Below are positions 24,785-32,426 of a stretch of DNA of 64,000 nt, piece by piece (positions within the stretch are counted from its first letter, which is position 1; every line of letters starts with the position of its first letter). The stretch lies in IMG/VR virus record IMGVR_UViG_3300036818_000127, positions 45,418 through 109,417 of that record; one strand, given 5' to 3'. The stretch comes from a virus. Both the position numbers and the translations under genes were made by a program. Under the pieces are notes generated by a model. It worked only from the letters and a program-made list of their open reading frames with translations, had not been told where the DNA came from and searched no databases.

Positions 24785-25105
24785 ATGCTAGAACAGAAAA
24801 CAAGACAAGAACCAAATCTGTACAGGCCGACAGCATTGCGTATTTATTTACGGCTAGTTAGGCACATTGACTATGTACAGAGGTATCCATGCAACTACTG
24901 CTATGCTCGTGGGACTTCTCTTATCATTCAGGGAGATGCAGAGGCGCACATCCAAGAGATTGCAGGAAGAGACTTTGACCACATTCATTTCGAGACAGTC
25001 GTAAGGGACTTGGAACATTTCGGACTTATCATACATAGCAATATTCGGATGGGACTGCATGAGCTTGCACTCCTGTATAGCATGAGAGGAATGAGACATG
25101 GATGA
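24785..25105 (+). CDS. Unknown protein with CxxC, 106 aa
   Basis: The middle has RYPCNYCYARGTSLIIQGD, a possible metal or redox pair, followed by a helical C terminus. It overlaps the next gene by 8 bases. The opening LEQKTRQEPNLYRPTALRIY and the helical content would fit a small winged-helix protein. Confidence 0.5.
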   Translation: MLEQKTRQEPNLYRPTALRIYLRLVRHIDYVQRYPCNYCYARGTSLIIQGDAEAHIQEIAGRDFDHIHFETVVRDLEHFGLIIHSNIRMGLHELALLYSMRGMRHG

Positions 25106-25451
25106 GACCACTACCCAGCAAGAGAACAGCAACCTCTGCCAACAGTGCGGAGGGACGAGGCGCATCGTCTACACCATGGGATTTGAAGAGGGAAGACCCC
25201 GAGATCTACGAGCTGATCCTCCCACATTCCTTAAATTATGCCCAGGACATCCTGCCCAGACAGAAGATTCACAAGAAGAAACGCTAAGCAATGAGCAACG
25301 CTACTCTATCCTGAAGCTCAAACAGCGCATCGTTGACCACTTTCTTGCAGAAATAGAGGCATTCTATACAGTCCACCCAGGTCTACGAATAACATGGGAT
25401 TTTACTATAGATGCGTTCACCAGAGAAGAAAAGGGAGAAAAGGATAGCTAA
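25098..25451 (+). CDS. Small zinc-binding protein, 117 aa
   Basis: CQQCGGTRRIVYTMGF near the N terminus, followed by LKLCPGH about 20 residues later, forms a likely CxxC...C/H zinc site. The C-terminal half is helical with a strand (LRITWDFTIDAFTREEKGEK). The ATG overlaps the preceding gene. Confidence 0.55.
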   Translation: MDETTTQQENSNLCQQCGGTRRIVYTMGFEEGRPRDLRADPPTFLKLCPGHPAQTEDSQEETLSNEQRYSILKLKQRIVDHFLAEIEAFYTVHPGLRITWDFTIDAFTREEKGEKDS

Positions 25452-25825
25452 TGCAGCAGTTTACGAAAATGCCGCAGCACAATACCCACCCTAACTATGG
25501 AGACAATTTCCATATTAAGGATGAAACAACAGATACATCCATGCATTCTATGTCTGATTGGAAGCCACAGCAGCAGCCTATAGCACCTTATCCTGAGAAT
25601 TGGCACAAGCAAAATGCTGCATGGCAACCGCCCTATCCAGAGCACTGGAATAAGCAGGATACAAGTCCCATGCATCGGATTATTCTCCCTAGCATAAAGC
25701 ATTACCCAATCTTGCCGCCTGCGCCTACCCTAGTCGGCTATCTCGTTATCTGGGCATGCTGTGGGTATACCGTATTTATTATTTTCTGCCAGCTACTTCG
25801 AGCGTTTCCACAGGCTATCAAGTAG
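25451..25825 (+). CDS. Membrane-anchored protein with short repeats, 124 aa
   Basis: Two copies of a PYPExWxKQ repeat (PYPENWHKQNAAWQ, PYPEHWNKQD) lie in a Pro/Gln/His-rich region. A single membrane segment sits near the C terminus (LVGYLVIWACCGYTVFIIFC). The start overlaps the stop of the previous gene by one base. The N-terminal part would face the opposite side of the membrane from the short C-terminal tail. Confidence 0.55.
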   Translation: MQQFTKMPQHNTHPNYGDNFHIKDETTDTSMHSMSDWKPQQQPIAPYPENWHKQNAAWQPPYPEHWNKQDTSPMHRIILPSIKHYPILPPAPTLVGYLVIWACCGYTVFIIFCQLLRAFPQAIK

Positions 25826-25837
25826 AAAGGATATTTC

Positions 25838-26194
25838 ATGAGTAACAATGATATAACAGCAAGGTGCCATGCTGCACTCAATAGACTATCTAAATGGAAG
25901 TCAGTTTTTACAGGCTGGCAATTAGGGACGGTTCCGCTCGGGTATGCTCCAGGTGATGCTGTGCGAGACCACCGAGAGACAACGCTCTTACTGCGAGCAG
26001 AAAATTCAACACTCCTTGGACTATGCATTCGCAAGGGACTCTTTACAGAGGATGAGTACCACCTAGCTCTTGCTAAGGAAGCAGAACAGCTTTCAAAGGA
26101 CTATGAGAAGAAGTTTCCAGGGATGAAGGCAACAGACATTGGAATGCAATTCAACGCACAAGCAGTAGAGACGATGAAGGACTGGTTGCCGTAA
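25838..26194 (+). CDS. Helical unknown protein, 118 aa
   Basis: AAAGGATATTTC precedes the ATG. The protein contains TLLLRAENSTLLGLCIRKG then LFTEDEYHLALAKEAEQL, which resembles small phage/plasmid proteins with an EDEY-type motif but cannot be named. It ends one base before the next gene. Confidence 0.55.
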   Translation: MSNNDITARCHAALNRLSKWKSVFTGWQLGTVPLGYAPGDAVRDHRETTLLLRAENSTLLGLCIRKGLFTEDEYHLALAKEAEQLSKDYEKKFPGMKATDIGMQFNAQAVETMKDWLP

Positions 26195-26195
26195 G

Positions 26196-26480
26196 ATGCT
26201 ATTCGATAAAGACAAGAAGGTCGTGATTGAGTATGAAGCTATCCGTGCTGCTATTGTGCTCGATGCCATCATGACCCGCATGGAAACCGTCATAGAGGAC
26301 ACATCGATAGAGGGTGTCTGCAAATATCTCATCCTAAGAGATTTAGGACAGGAGATAGTTGATCAGCTCGTGCCAAGGGGCGAGCAAGAAGCATTTCTAC
26401 GAGAGCTACTTCAAAATGAAACAATACTCTCCGCATTGAGGAAAGAAAGAGGGGAGAAAGGTGGAACATCTCAAGATTGA
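26196..26480 (+). CDS. Helical unknown protein, 94 aa
   Basis: It starts immediately after the previous stop and overlaps the next gene by 20 bases. The product is helical (YEAIRAAIVLDAIMTRMETV, QEAFLRELLQNETILSALRK) with no recognised motif. Confidence 0.5.
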   Translation: MLFDKDKKVVIEYEAIRAAIVLDAIMTRMETVIEDTSIEGVCKYLILRDLGQEIVDQLVPRGEQEAFLRELLQNETILSALRKERGEKGGTSQD

Positions 26481-26850
26481 AATCAATGAGCAGTTCGCAC
26501 GGAAAAAGAACATATTTGACCTTGGGGACGGCATGAGCATCATCATCACCCCACTTGAGCTTGACGAGCATTATTGGATCTATCGCGTCAAGCTCTTTGA
26601 AGATCAGGCAATTATTGCTTTTCCCAAGTTCTCTACCGTCGCCATCGGTTTCGCCCAGGAGGCTGACTGGAATACCAATCTTCCTTATAGGTGCAATGCA
26701 GAGATGATCTACAGCCATATCAAGCATAACAAGAAGTATAAGGAGATCACAGACGGTGATTGTTTAGCAGCAATCAAGCTTATCCAGCGAACTATAGCGG
26801 CTATAGGAGAAGCAAAGGAGCACTATGAGCACAAAGATCCAGGTTATTAA
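26461..26850 (+). CDS. Unknown protein, 129 aa, GTG start
   Basis: GAGGGGAGAAAG lies just before GTG at 26461. The protein begins with strands (IFDLGDGMSIIITPLELDEH) and ends with a helix (AAIKLIQRTIAAIGEAKEHY). It overlaps both neighbours, so translation of the run 26196-27466 is probably coupled. Confidence 0.5.
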   Translation: MEHLKIEINEQFARKKNIFDLGDGMSIIITPLELDEHYWIYRVKLFEDQAIIAFPKFSTVAIGFAQEADWNTNLPYRCNAEMIYSHIKHNKKYKEITDGDCLAAIKLIQRTIAAIGEAKEHYEHKDPGY

Positions 26851-27466
26851 TCCCTTCTGGCAAGAAGTCCAAGCAAATCTTGCAGTTGCCCGTGAGTATG
26901 ACTACAGGTGGGTTATCAGCAACTCAGAACTGCGAGATAAGTGTTGCAGGATGTATGCCTGGGCTATTCCTGATCCTATGTCTGTCATCTTTGTTGCTCA
27001 ACAGCTTGGCCCGCGAGCTATTGAGATGGGGGCTGGCACTGGCTACTGGAGCTGGCAGATTTCCCAGCTCGGGGTTGATATCCTGGCCTATGACAAAGCA
27101 CCTCCGGACAAGATCCCAAATGACTTCTTTGCTCCCTATTCGGAGGTCCCATCCAAGAGCCTAGTCAAAACATGGCACCCTGTCCAGCTAGGAAGCATTG
27201 AAGTCCTGGCTGAGCATACTGATCGAACATTGCTTCTCTGTTGGCCGCCCTATGCAACTGATTTTGCACATCAGTGCCTCAAAGCCTACCAAGGCAATCG
27301 ACTTGTCTTCATCGGCGAAGGGTGCGGTGGGTGTACTGGAGATGATAATTTCTTTGCACTTCTAGACAGGGAGTGGGAAGAAGTAGCAGAGCATAGCATA
27401 CAGCAATGGAGATATATCCATGATGGCATCACAGTCTATGAGAGGGGAAAAGAAGAAAATGAGTAG
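26825..27466 (+). CDS. SAM-dependent methyltransferase-like protein, 213 aa
   Basis: AIEMGAGTGYWSWQISQLG at about residues 61-79 is the glycine-rich SAM loop, followed by the acidic strand end VDILAYDK. LLLCWPPYATDFA near 138-150 takes the place of the catalytic motif IV. YQGNRLVFIGEGCGGCTGDD then follows, a combination seen in uncharacterised bacterial methyltransferase-like proteins. The substrate is unknown; the PPY motif allows a nucleic-acid amino group but does not prove it. Confidence 0.65.
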   Translation: MSTKIQVINPFWQEVQANLAVAREYDYRWVISNSELRDKCCRMYAWAIPDPMSVIFVAQQLGPRAIEMGAGTGYWSWQISQLGVDILAYDKAPPDKIPNDFFAPYSEVPSKSLVKTWHPVQLGSIEVLAEHTDRTLLLCWPPYATDFAHQCLKAYQGNRLVFIGEGCGGCTGDDNFFALLDREWEEVAEHSIQQWRYIHDGITVYERGKEENE

Positions 27467-27647
27467 TTATTGGATCGATGTAGCAGGAAAAGCTATTGTG
27501 GCTATAGGGTTTGTTTTCTGCGGAATTGGGGTACTATACAATGTTACTAAGTTGTTCATTGCATTAGTCCTAGAGGCTGTAGAAGGTACTGAAGAGGAAC
27601 CATGCCACGACGACGAAAAAAAGGATATATTCGCGGGAAGCCGCTAA
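27459..27647 (+). CDS. Small membrane protein, 62 aa
   Basis: The ATG at 27459 overlaps the methyltransferase end. One long hydrophobic stretch (AIVAIGFVFCGIGVLYNVTK, then LFIALVLEAVEG) may span the membrane once or twice. The acidic C terminus overlaps the start of the next gene. Confidence 0.5.
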   Translation: MSSYWIDVAGKAIVAIGFVFCGIGVLYNVTKLFIALVLEAVEGTEEEPCHDDEKKDIFAGSR

Positions 27648-27904
27648 GCGAACGGGAAAAAGAAACAGTTGGATTGCTCGCACTTGGCCTGGAATATTCC
27701 CAGATTGCGAGAAGTATGCATGTTAGTACAAATACTATCAAAAATCACCTGTGGAGCATCCGGTGTAAGACGGGTATCCAGAGTCGAACACTCCTAGCAT
27801 TTTATGCCTATGCAAGCGGGATCGTGAGCAAAGATGAGATCAAAGGAGCAATGAGGTGGGAACGGAGGCTCAATCCTCTTGTGAGGAAAGAGAAGGAAGG
27901 GTGA
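27602..27904 (+). CDS. LuxR-type helix-turn-helix protein, 100 aa
   Basis: PLSEREKETVGLLALGLEYS, then QIARSMHVSTNTIKNHLWSI is a textbook LuxR/GerE DNA-binding domain without a receiver or sensing domain. It ends the plus-strand operon. A second solo LuxR-type protein lies at 34851-35336. Confidence 0.75.
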   Translation: MPRRRKKGYIRGKPLSEREKETVGLLALGLEYSQIARSMHVSTNTIKNHLWSIRCKTGIQSRTLLAFYAYASGIVSKDEIKGAMRWERRLNPLVRKEKEG

Positions 27905-28058
27905 CGAGAACAGCAATCGGACCATTATCATCACCCAGGTCCCTTGAGCACATTCAAAGATCATAGTGTGTGGATAGTAGCCATAGTATAACAAACTCAT
28001 GTATCGAAATCAAGATGTCAAGCGGGGCTAATCCCAAAGTACTAGAAGGAGCAAAGTG

Positions 28059-28550
28059 ATGTATACAAATCTTTACACAAGAATAGCAATATCTAGGCAT
28101 TGCATAAAGCAAGTAGAAACTGGTCATATTAAGGCATCTAACCTATTGCAATTTTTGCAATTCTGTAGTATAATAGAATTATTAGAAACGTTGTACATAC
28201 TAGATAGACCAGAAGAAAGGGAAAGAGATGGCGATAAACATGCAAGAAAAACTCTATACTCCAGAAGAGATTGGAGAGATGTTCCGAGTCTCGCCGGATA
28301 CTGTCATGCGGCTGCTGAGAGAGAAAAAGATGAAGGGTACCAAGTTTGGGGGACAGTGGCGTGTTGCCGAGAAGGACCTAGAAGCATATGTAGCAAAACA
28401 AGTCAACATTCAGGAAGAGGGTCAACAAGAGAACAAATAAAAAGAGCCGGAAAAATCCGGCATGTTACAACAAAAAGGTTATTAGCAACATTCAGTTTAT
28501 CCCCTAGACGGTCGGCAAAACTTATAAGGGATGAACCTGGGGGTACTTGA
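28059..28550 (+). CDS. Possible truncated XRE-like protein; downstream part doubtful
   Basis: AGAAGGAGCAAAGTG precedes the ATG. Only the first ~50 residues look real: ISRHCIKQVETGHIKASNLL followed by a Leu-rich helix resembles the second half of an XRE domain. The rest overlaps the clear gene at 28228-28440 in another frame and has a shadow-like composition. A frameshift or decay is likely. Confidence 0.3.
   Translation: MYTNLYTRIAISRHCIKQVETGHIKASNLLQFLQFCSIIELLETLYILDRPEERERDGDKHARKTLYSRRDWRDVPSLAGYCHAAAEREKDEGYQVWGTVACCREGPRSICSKTSQHSGRGSTREQIKRAGKIRHVTTKRLLATFSLSPRRSAKLIRDEPGGT
28228..28440 (+). CDS. Excisionase-family HTH protein, 70 aa
   Basis: LYTPEEIGEMFRVSPDTVMR then LLREKKMKGTKFGGQWRV is the HTH_17/excisionase pattern, with a following KDLEAYVAK. 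Such proteins bind DNA as recombination directionality or replication accessory factors. The gene lies just upstream of the replication module, so either role fits. Confidence 0.8.
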   Translation: MAINMQEKLYTPEEIGEMFRVSPDTVMRLLREKKMKGTKFGGQWRVAEKDLEAYVAKQVNIQEEGQQENK

Positions 28551-28695
28551 CGCCCCGATGATCTTAGTATAACCACTCCATCCTAAAAAAGCAATGGTTT
28601 TACACAAGAAATCATCGGACTGCAAGAAAGAAAGAAAGTGTGTTTATGCATCTTAATCTCATAATGTATCAAAGTAGCATGAGAGGGTATAGTCA
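28441..28695 (+). other. Intergenic region upstream of the replication helicase
   Basis: It begins with a GCCGG/CCGGC hairpin at about 28446-28462, probably ending the excisionase transcript. CCCCTAG pairs with CTGGGGG further on, and GATGAT near 28557 with ATCATC near 28612. No gene is supported. The helicase start is preceded by GAGAGGGTATAGTCA. Confidence 0.4.
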
Positions 28696-30066
28696 ATGGC
28701 TATAGGCAAGGATATGTCATCACCTTATGAAAACGCACCAATTATTGAACAGGCCATGCAGTGGATTCTTGATGATTTGCTCTCAAAGAATAGACAGCCC
28801 TCACCAGAAGACCTGGAAGCAATCCCACAAGGTGAGGGGACAGAGATCATTCAAGCGATCAGTGAGGCATTTGAAAAAAACCGAGAGATTGGTGCCCACA
28901 AGGTCTGGAATGCGCTGTGCAAAGACATTGATGAGAGGAATAAAGCAGCTAGCAAGAAGGGCAACTGGCTCAAAGAACTAAAAGCACGACCCGTCCCTCC
29001 AAGGGACGGGGATGAGACAGCAAGCCCGCCTGTAAAGGAACGTCAGTACCCACTACAGCCGCTTAGCTACTTCAAAAACAAGCCCAAGCGAGATTGGGGA
29101 GTTGATCAGATCATATTCAATCGCGGCTCATCGATTTTCATTGGAGACAGTGGGAGTGGAAAATCTACATTTGTACTGAACATGTTCCTAAGTCGCGCAT
29201 GTGATGTCTACTTCATTAGTCGTCCGACCAAACCAGCTTTTCTCGTCTGGATTGCAGGAGAGAGTGCCGATGAACTCTATCCTAGAGTGAAAGCCTTTTT
29301 AGCATGCCACAATATCCCAGAAGATGAACTAAAGAACTTCCTTGCATTAGATGGGCGCATGCCATTTAACAATGTTACTGAAGTCTTAACCTTCATAGAA
29401 GAAGTAAAAGAGCAGCTAGCAGAAATAGAAGTAACACCAGAAACACATTCCATTGTCTTCGTATTTGATACCTATGCAAAGTGTACGCCAGGGTCAGATG
29501 AGAACAATACCCAGGAAACAAAAATCATTACAGAGTCAATTGACTCCATTGTTAGAGAGTTTCAGTCACACGTAGCAATCATCCACCACGTAAATGCACA
29601 AGGTAAAATAAGAGGTAACGGTGCATTTAAAGCTTCTGTAGATACTGTCTGGCTCGTGACCAAAGACGGCGCAAATATGAAGCTTCACTGTGAAAAAATG
29701 CGAGGGACACGGGAGCCTGATGACTTCACGGTAGAGGTTCGCTCTATCCTTATCGATGAGAGTGCTATCAGTGCCCCTGATAGCACGGCACCTGTCATCT
29801 TTCCTAGCAATGCAAGTGCTGAGAGCTTTATCCCCAAAGCACAGATGCAGATGTTACACCTTCTTAACTCAAAATCACAACTCACAAGCGGGGAGTGGCA
29901 GAAACTTTGTGAAGATGAGCACACTATCTCACGTCCTACATTCCACAGACACTTGAAGCTTCTCTTAAAAGAAGAACTTATTAATGGTCCTGCTGAAGAA
30001 GATAAAGAACAAGGCAAGAAAGTATATTACTCTTTATCCCCGAAAGGAGTCTTACTGCTTGGATAA
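28696..30066 (+). CDS. RepA-type replicative helicase/RecA-fold ATPase, 456 aa
   Basis: A RecA-like core starts near residue 140. Walker A is GDSGSGKST at 150-158, Walker B is HSIVFVFDTYAK near 255-266, and HVAIIHHVNAQGKIRGNGAF follows as the sensor/arginine region. This matches hexameric RepA-type plasmid helicases (RSF1010 family). The C-terminal ~90 residues form a winged helix (LTSGEWQKLCEDEHTISRPT then FHRHLKLLLKEELI). It lies directly before the iteron/hairpin region and the primase gene, the usual order of a plasmid replication module. Confidence 0.8.
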   Translation: MAIGKDMSSPYENAPIIEQAMQWILDDLLSKNRQPSPEDLEAIPQGEGTEIIQAISEAFEKNREIGAHKVWNALCKDIDERNKAASKKGNWLKELKARPVPPRDGDETASPPVKERQYPLQPLSYFKNKPKRDWGVDQIIFNRGSSIFIGDSGSGKSTFVLNMFLSRACDVYFISRPTKPAFLVWIAGESADELYPRVKAFLACHNIPEDELKNFLALDGRMPFNNVTEVLTFIEEVKEQLAEIEVTPETHSIVFVFDTYAKCTPGSDENNTQETKIITESIDSIVREFQSHVAIIHHVNAQGKIRGNGAFKASVDTVWLVTKDGANMKLHCEKMRGTREPDDFTVEVRSILIDESAISAPDSTAPVIFPSNASAESFIPKAQMQMLHLLNSKSQLTSGEWQKLCEDEHTISRPTFHRHLKLLLKEELINGPAEEDKEQGKKVYYSLSPKGVLLLG

Positions 30067-30434
30067 TCTAGTATTAGTAGTCTCATTGTGGGATTTAGGA
30101 GTGAGACTAGTTTTCCGAAGCAATCAATATATGCATGGGGCTGGATGTCGTGTATTTTCGGTAACAGTAAATAAAAAGAGTATGGGCATAACTGTTAAAT
30201 CAAGTATAAAGGGTAGTAATGTACATGGAAAACTAGTCTCACTAGTATCAAAGTGGTCTCATGATACTAGTGAGACTGGCACCTACAAAACTAGTCTCAC
30301 TAGTATCACTACTACTAAGTAGTGATACTAGTGAGACTAGTTGGTCGGCAAGCTCAAATGAACAGAAAAACTAAGCTAAATTTGATTTTGAGAGTGAAAC
30401 TAGTGAGACTAGTTTGTGAGAGAGGCAAAGACAG
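30067..30434 (+). other. Probable replication origin with ACTAGTGAGACTAGT iterons
   Basis: The 368-base gap between helicase and primase contains at least six copies or near-copies of ACTAGTGAGACTAGT or its reverse, at about 30096, 30231, 30262, 30289, 30325 and 30401. Some are paired into hairpins. AT-rich stretches (GTAAATAAAAAGAGTATG, TTAAATCAAGTATAAAG) lie between them. Iterons plus hairpins next to helicase and primase genes are typical of RSF1010-like origins, where hairpins serve as priming sites. Confidence 0.65.
30289..30342 (+). repeat. 24-bp perfect inverted repeat in the origin
   Basis: The arms at 30289-30312 and 30319-30342 are perfect complements with a TACTAA loop. Each arm contains an iteron plus TATCACTAC. 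It could be a single-strand initiation site for the adjacent primase. A weaker pair lies at 30231-30250 and 30262-30277. Confidence 0.75.
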
Positions 30435-31664
30435 ATGGAATCTAATCTTCTTGCAGAGATGCAAAATGATGGGTACAGCGGAAAGCGTAAGGCAACAACG
30501 AGAGGTGGGGAATGGCATGGACCTTGTATCTTGCCAGGGTGCAGCGGACTCGGCAAGGATAGATTAAGGGTACAGCCTAATCACGGACCCTATGGGTTTT
30601 TTGAATGCAGAGTGTGTAGCGAGAGCGGCTCACTAGTGGACTACCTAATACTCAAGAGGGGACATACTAAGCACCAAGCCCTTGTACAGGCAGGTTGGAA
30701 GCCCAAGGATGGGAGTGAGCCGCAATTTCTTCTCCCTAAAAATGTGCTCACTGGTGATGCCTACCTAAGACATTTAGCGCCGCCTCTAGTATGGCAGGCA
30801 CAGGCAAAGGTCTTTGTTGAATACTGCACTAGTGTCCTCTGGGGGGATAAAGGACAACAAGCATTAGACTATCTGCGGGGACGTGGGCTAACAGACGAGA
30901 TCATCAAGATGGCACAGATAGGATACAATCCTGCAAGGTTACGCCAGTCGGCGGAAAAGTGGGGGCGCAAAGAGCATGGATTTCTGGCGGCAGGTATTAC
31001 GATCCCATGGTTTGTCGGGGAAGGTGAATTGTGGAGGGTGACTATCCGCGATGAGAAGATAGCAGATGGCGAGGGGCGCTACAAGCAAATAGCAGGCAGC
31101 TCTAATGGGCTCTATCTCTCTTTTACCCTCAGCTATGATCGACCCGTGGTATTAGTGGAAGGGGAAATCGATGCACTTTCTATTGCTCAGGAGTGTGGAC
31201 ATGATGTTTCAGTATGCGCAACTGGAGGAACCATCGGGAGTCACTCAGCTAGATGCCTCGGCGCACTTGCAGGGAAGGACCTTGTACTCATTGCATTTGA
31301 TGCTGAGGAAAGAGGCGATAAAGCATCAGATTGGTGGCTCAACCGACTAGAGAATGCGCAGCGGCTCCGACCGTTCTGGAAGGATGCCAATCAGATGTTG
31401 CAGGAGGGTGTGGACTTGCTAGAGGATTGGATACTGCCGAGACTTGAGTCTATTCTCTATGGTCCTAGTCCTATACCTACTCCCGAGAGCAGTGATGTAT
31501 GCAAAGGATGTGGGTGTCCTTTCCCGTCATTTGAGGGCTGGGAACCTGAGAATATTCCAATGGATGATGTTATGAACTTTGACCCTGAAGATGGTGAAAT
31601 GTACTGTGAAAAATGTAGGCCAGGCCTTTTTGAACAAGTATGCGAATTAGCACAAGCATCATAA
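30435..31664 (+). CDS. DnaG-like primase with zinc finger and TOPRIM domain, 409 aa
   Basis: The N terminus carries a zinc finger with Cys31, Cys36, Cys58 and Cys61 (CILPGC...CRVC) followed by GSLVDYLILKRGHTKHQAL. The TOPRIM domain has VVLVEGEIDALS near residues 236-247 and LVLIAFDAEERGDKASDWW near 286-304, with the acidic residues needed for metal binding. A second CxxC pair near 356-395 (CKGCGCPF, CEKC) ends the protein. It should make RNA primers at the adjacent origin. Confidence 0.8.
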   Translation: MESNLLAEMQNDGYSGKRKATTRGGEWHGPCILPGCSGLGKDRLRVQPNHGPYGFFECRVCSESGSLVDYLILKRGHTKHQALVQAGWKPKDGSEPQFLLPKNVLTGDAYLRHLAPPLVWQAQAKVFVEYCTSVLWGDKGQQALDYLRGRGLTDEIIKMAQIGYNPARLRQSAEKWGRKEHGFLAAGITIPWFVGEGELWRVTIRDEKIADGEGRYKQIAGSSNGLYLSFTLSYDRPVVLVEGEIDALSIAQECGHDVSVCATGGTIGSHSARCLGALAGKDLVLIAFDAEERGDKASDWWLNRLENAQRLRPFWKDANQMLQEGVDLLEDWILPRLESILYGPSPIPTPESSDVCKGCGCPFPSFEGWEPENIPMDDVMNFDPEDGEMYCEKCRPGLFEQVCELAQAS

Positions 31665-31676
31665 GGAAAGAGCAAG

Positions 31677-32012
31677 ATGAGCAAACGAAAGAATTTACAC
31701 CTTCTTAGGGTTGGAAAGATAAAACAATCCTTTACAGGGTTGATTGAGAGTATCTCTGATCAAGACCGCTTATGGTTTGAGCAACATCCTAGTAAAGATC
31801 AGTATGTGCGTGATTATAAGGCTGGAGAGTTTAAAGATCAGACACCCCCTATGAATACACAAGTTCTAGTCACAAAAGTTAGTGCAGATGTAAGAGTCCG
31901 CACAGTTATCCCCTATGATGTTGCGGATTTATCTCAGTCAGGTATGTACATATTCATACCTGAGGTAGAAGAAATAAGAGATAAGATGGGCCATATAAAG
32001 TTTGAAGAGTAG
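31677..32012 (+). CDS. Unknown protein, 111 aa
   Basis: GGAAAGAGCAAG precedes the ATG, 13 bases after the primase. The product has an acidic middle and beta-like stretches (NTQVLVTKVSADVRVRTVIP, SGMYIFIPEVEEI). No family is recognised; the context suggests replication. Confidence 0.55.
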   Translation: MSKRKNLHLLRVGKIKQSFTGLIESISDQDRLWFEQHPSKDQYVRDYKAGEFKDQTPPMNTQVLVTKVSADVRVRTVIPYDVADLSQSGMYIFIPEVEEIRDKMGHIKFEE

Positions 32013-32041
32013 CGTGTCATATAGCCAAAGGATACAAGGAA

Positions 32042-32344
32042 TTGATAACAAGAGAGCAAGCACTTAGTGCACTAGCGCAACACTATGATTTATCGTTAAT
32101 GTATGAATTAGAACCAAGTAGGACAGAGTTTCTAGTTGATTTAGCATTTGAGTGTATTGCAATGGAAGAGTCAAAACAGTCTGCTCTTGAAGGTCTCAAG
32201 ATGTATGCAACTCGACTCGTTGGCCGAAATGCTATATGCCCAGAGCTTCGGACAGCCGCATATGAGAGATTACTATATAGCTATCTCGACTGGTTGTTAT
32301 CACCTTCAGAGTTGGAGGGTATAGGTCAGGAGCAAGCCTCCTAG
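32042..32344 (+). CDS. Helical unknown protein, 100 aa, TTG start
   Basis: AAAGGATACAAGGAA lies before TTG at 32042. The protein is helical and acidic (FLVDLAFECIAMEESKQSAL, YLDWLLSPSELEGIGQEQ). It is the last gene before regulon promoter copy 9. Confidence 0.5.
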   Translation: MITREQALSALAQHYDLSLMYELEPSRTEFLVDLAFECIAMEESKQSALEGLKMYATRLVGRNAICPELRTAAYERLLYSYLDWLLSPSELEGIGQEQAS

Positions 32345-32368
32345 TGGAAATGTGTAGAGTATAGCTGC

Positions 32369-32397
32369 TTGACAGTTTATGGAAGATATGCTATACT
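32369..32397 (+). promoter_or_regulatory. Regulon promoter copy 9
   Basis: TTGACA at 32369-32374, conserved spacer and TATACT at 32392-32397. It reads the DNA polymerase gene and the genes behind it. Confidence 0.85.
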
Positions 32398-32426
32398 TAA
32401 AAGAGAGATAAGAGAAAGGACTTCTG

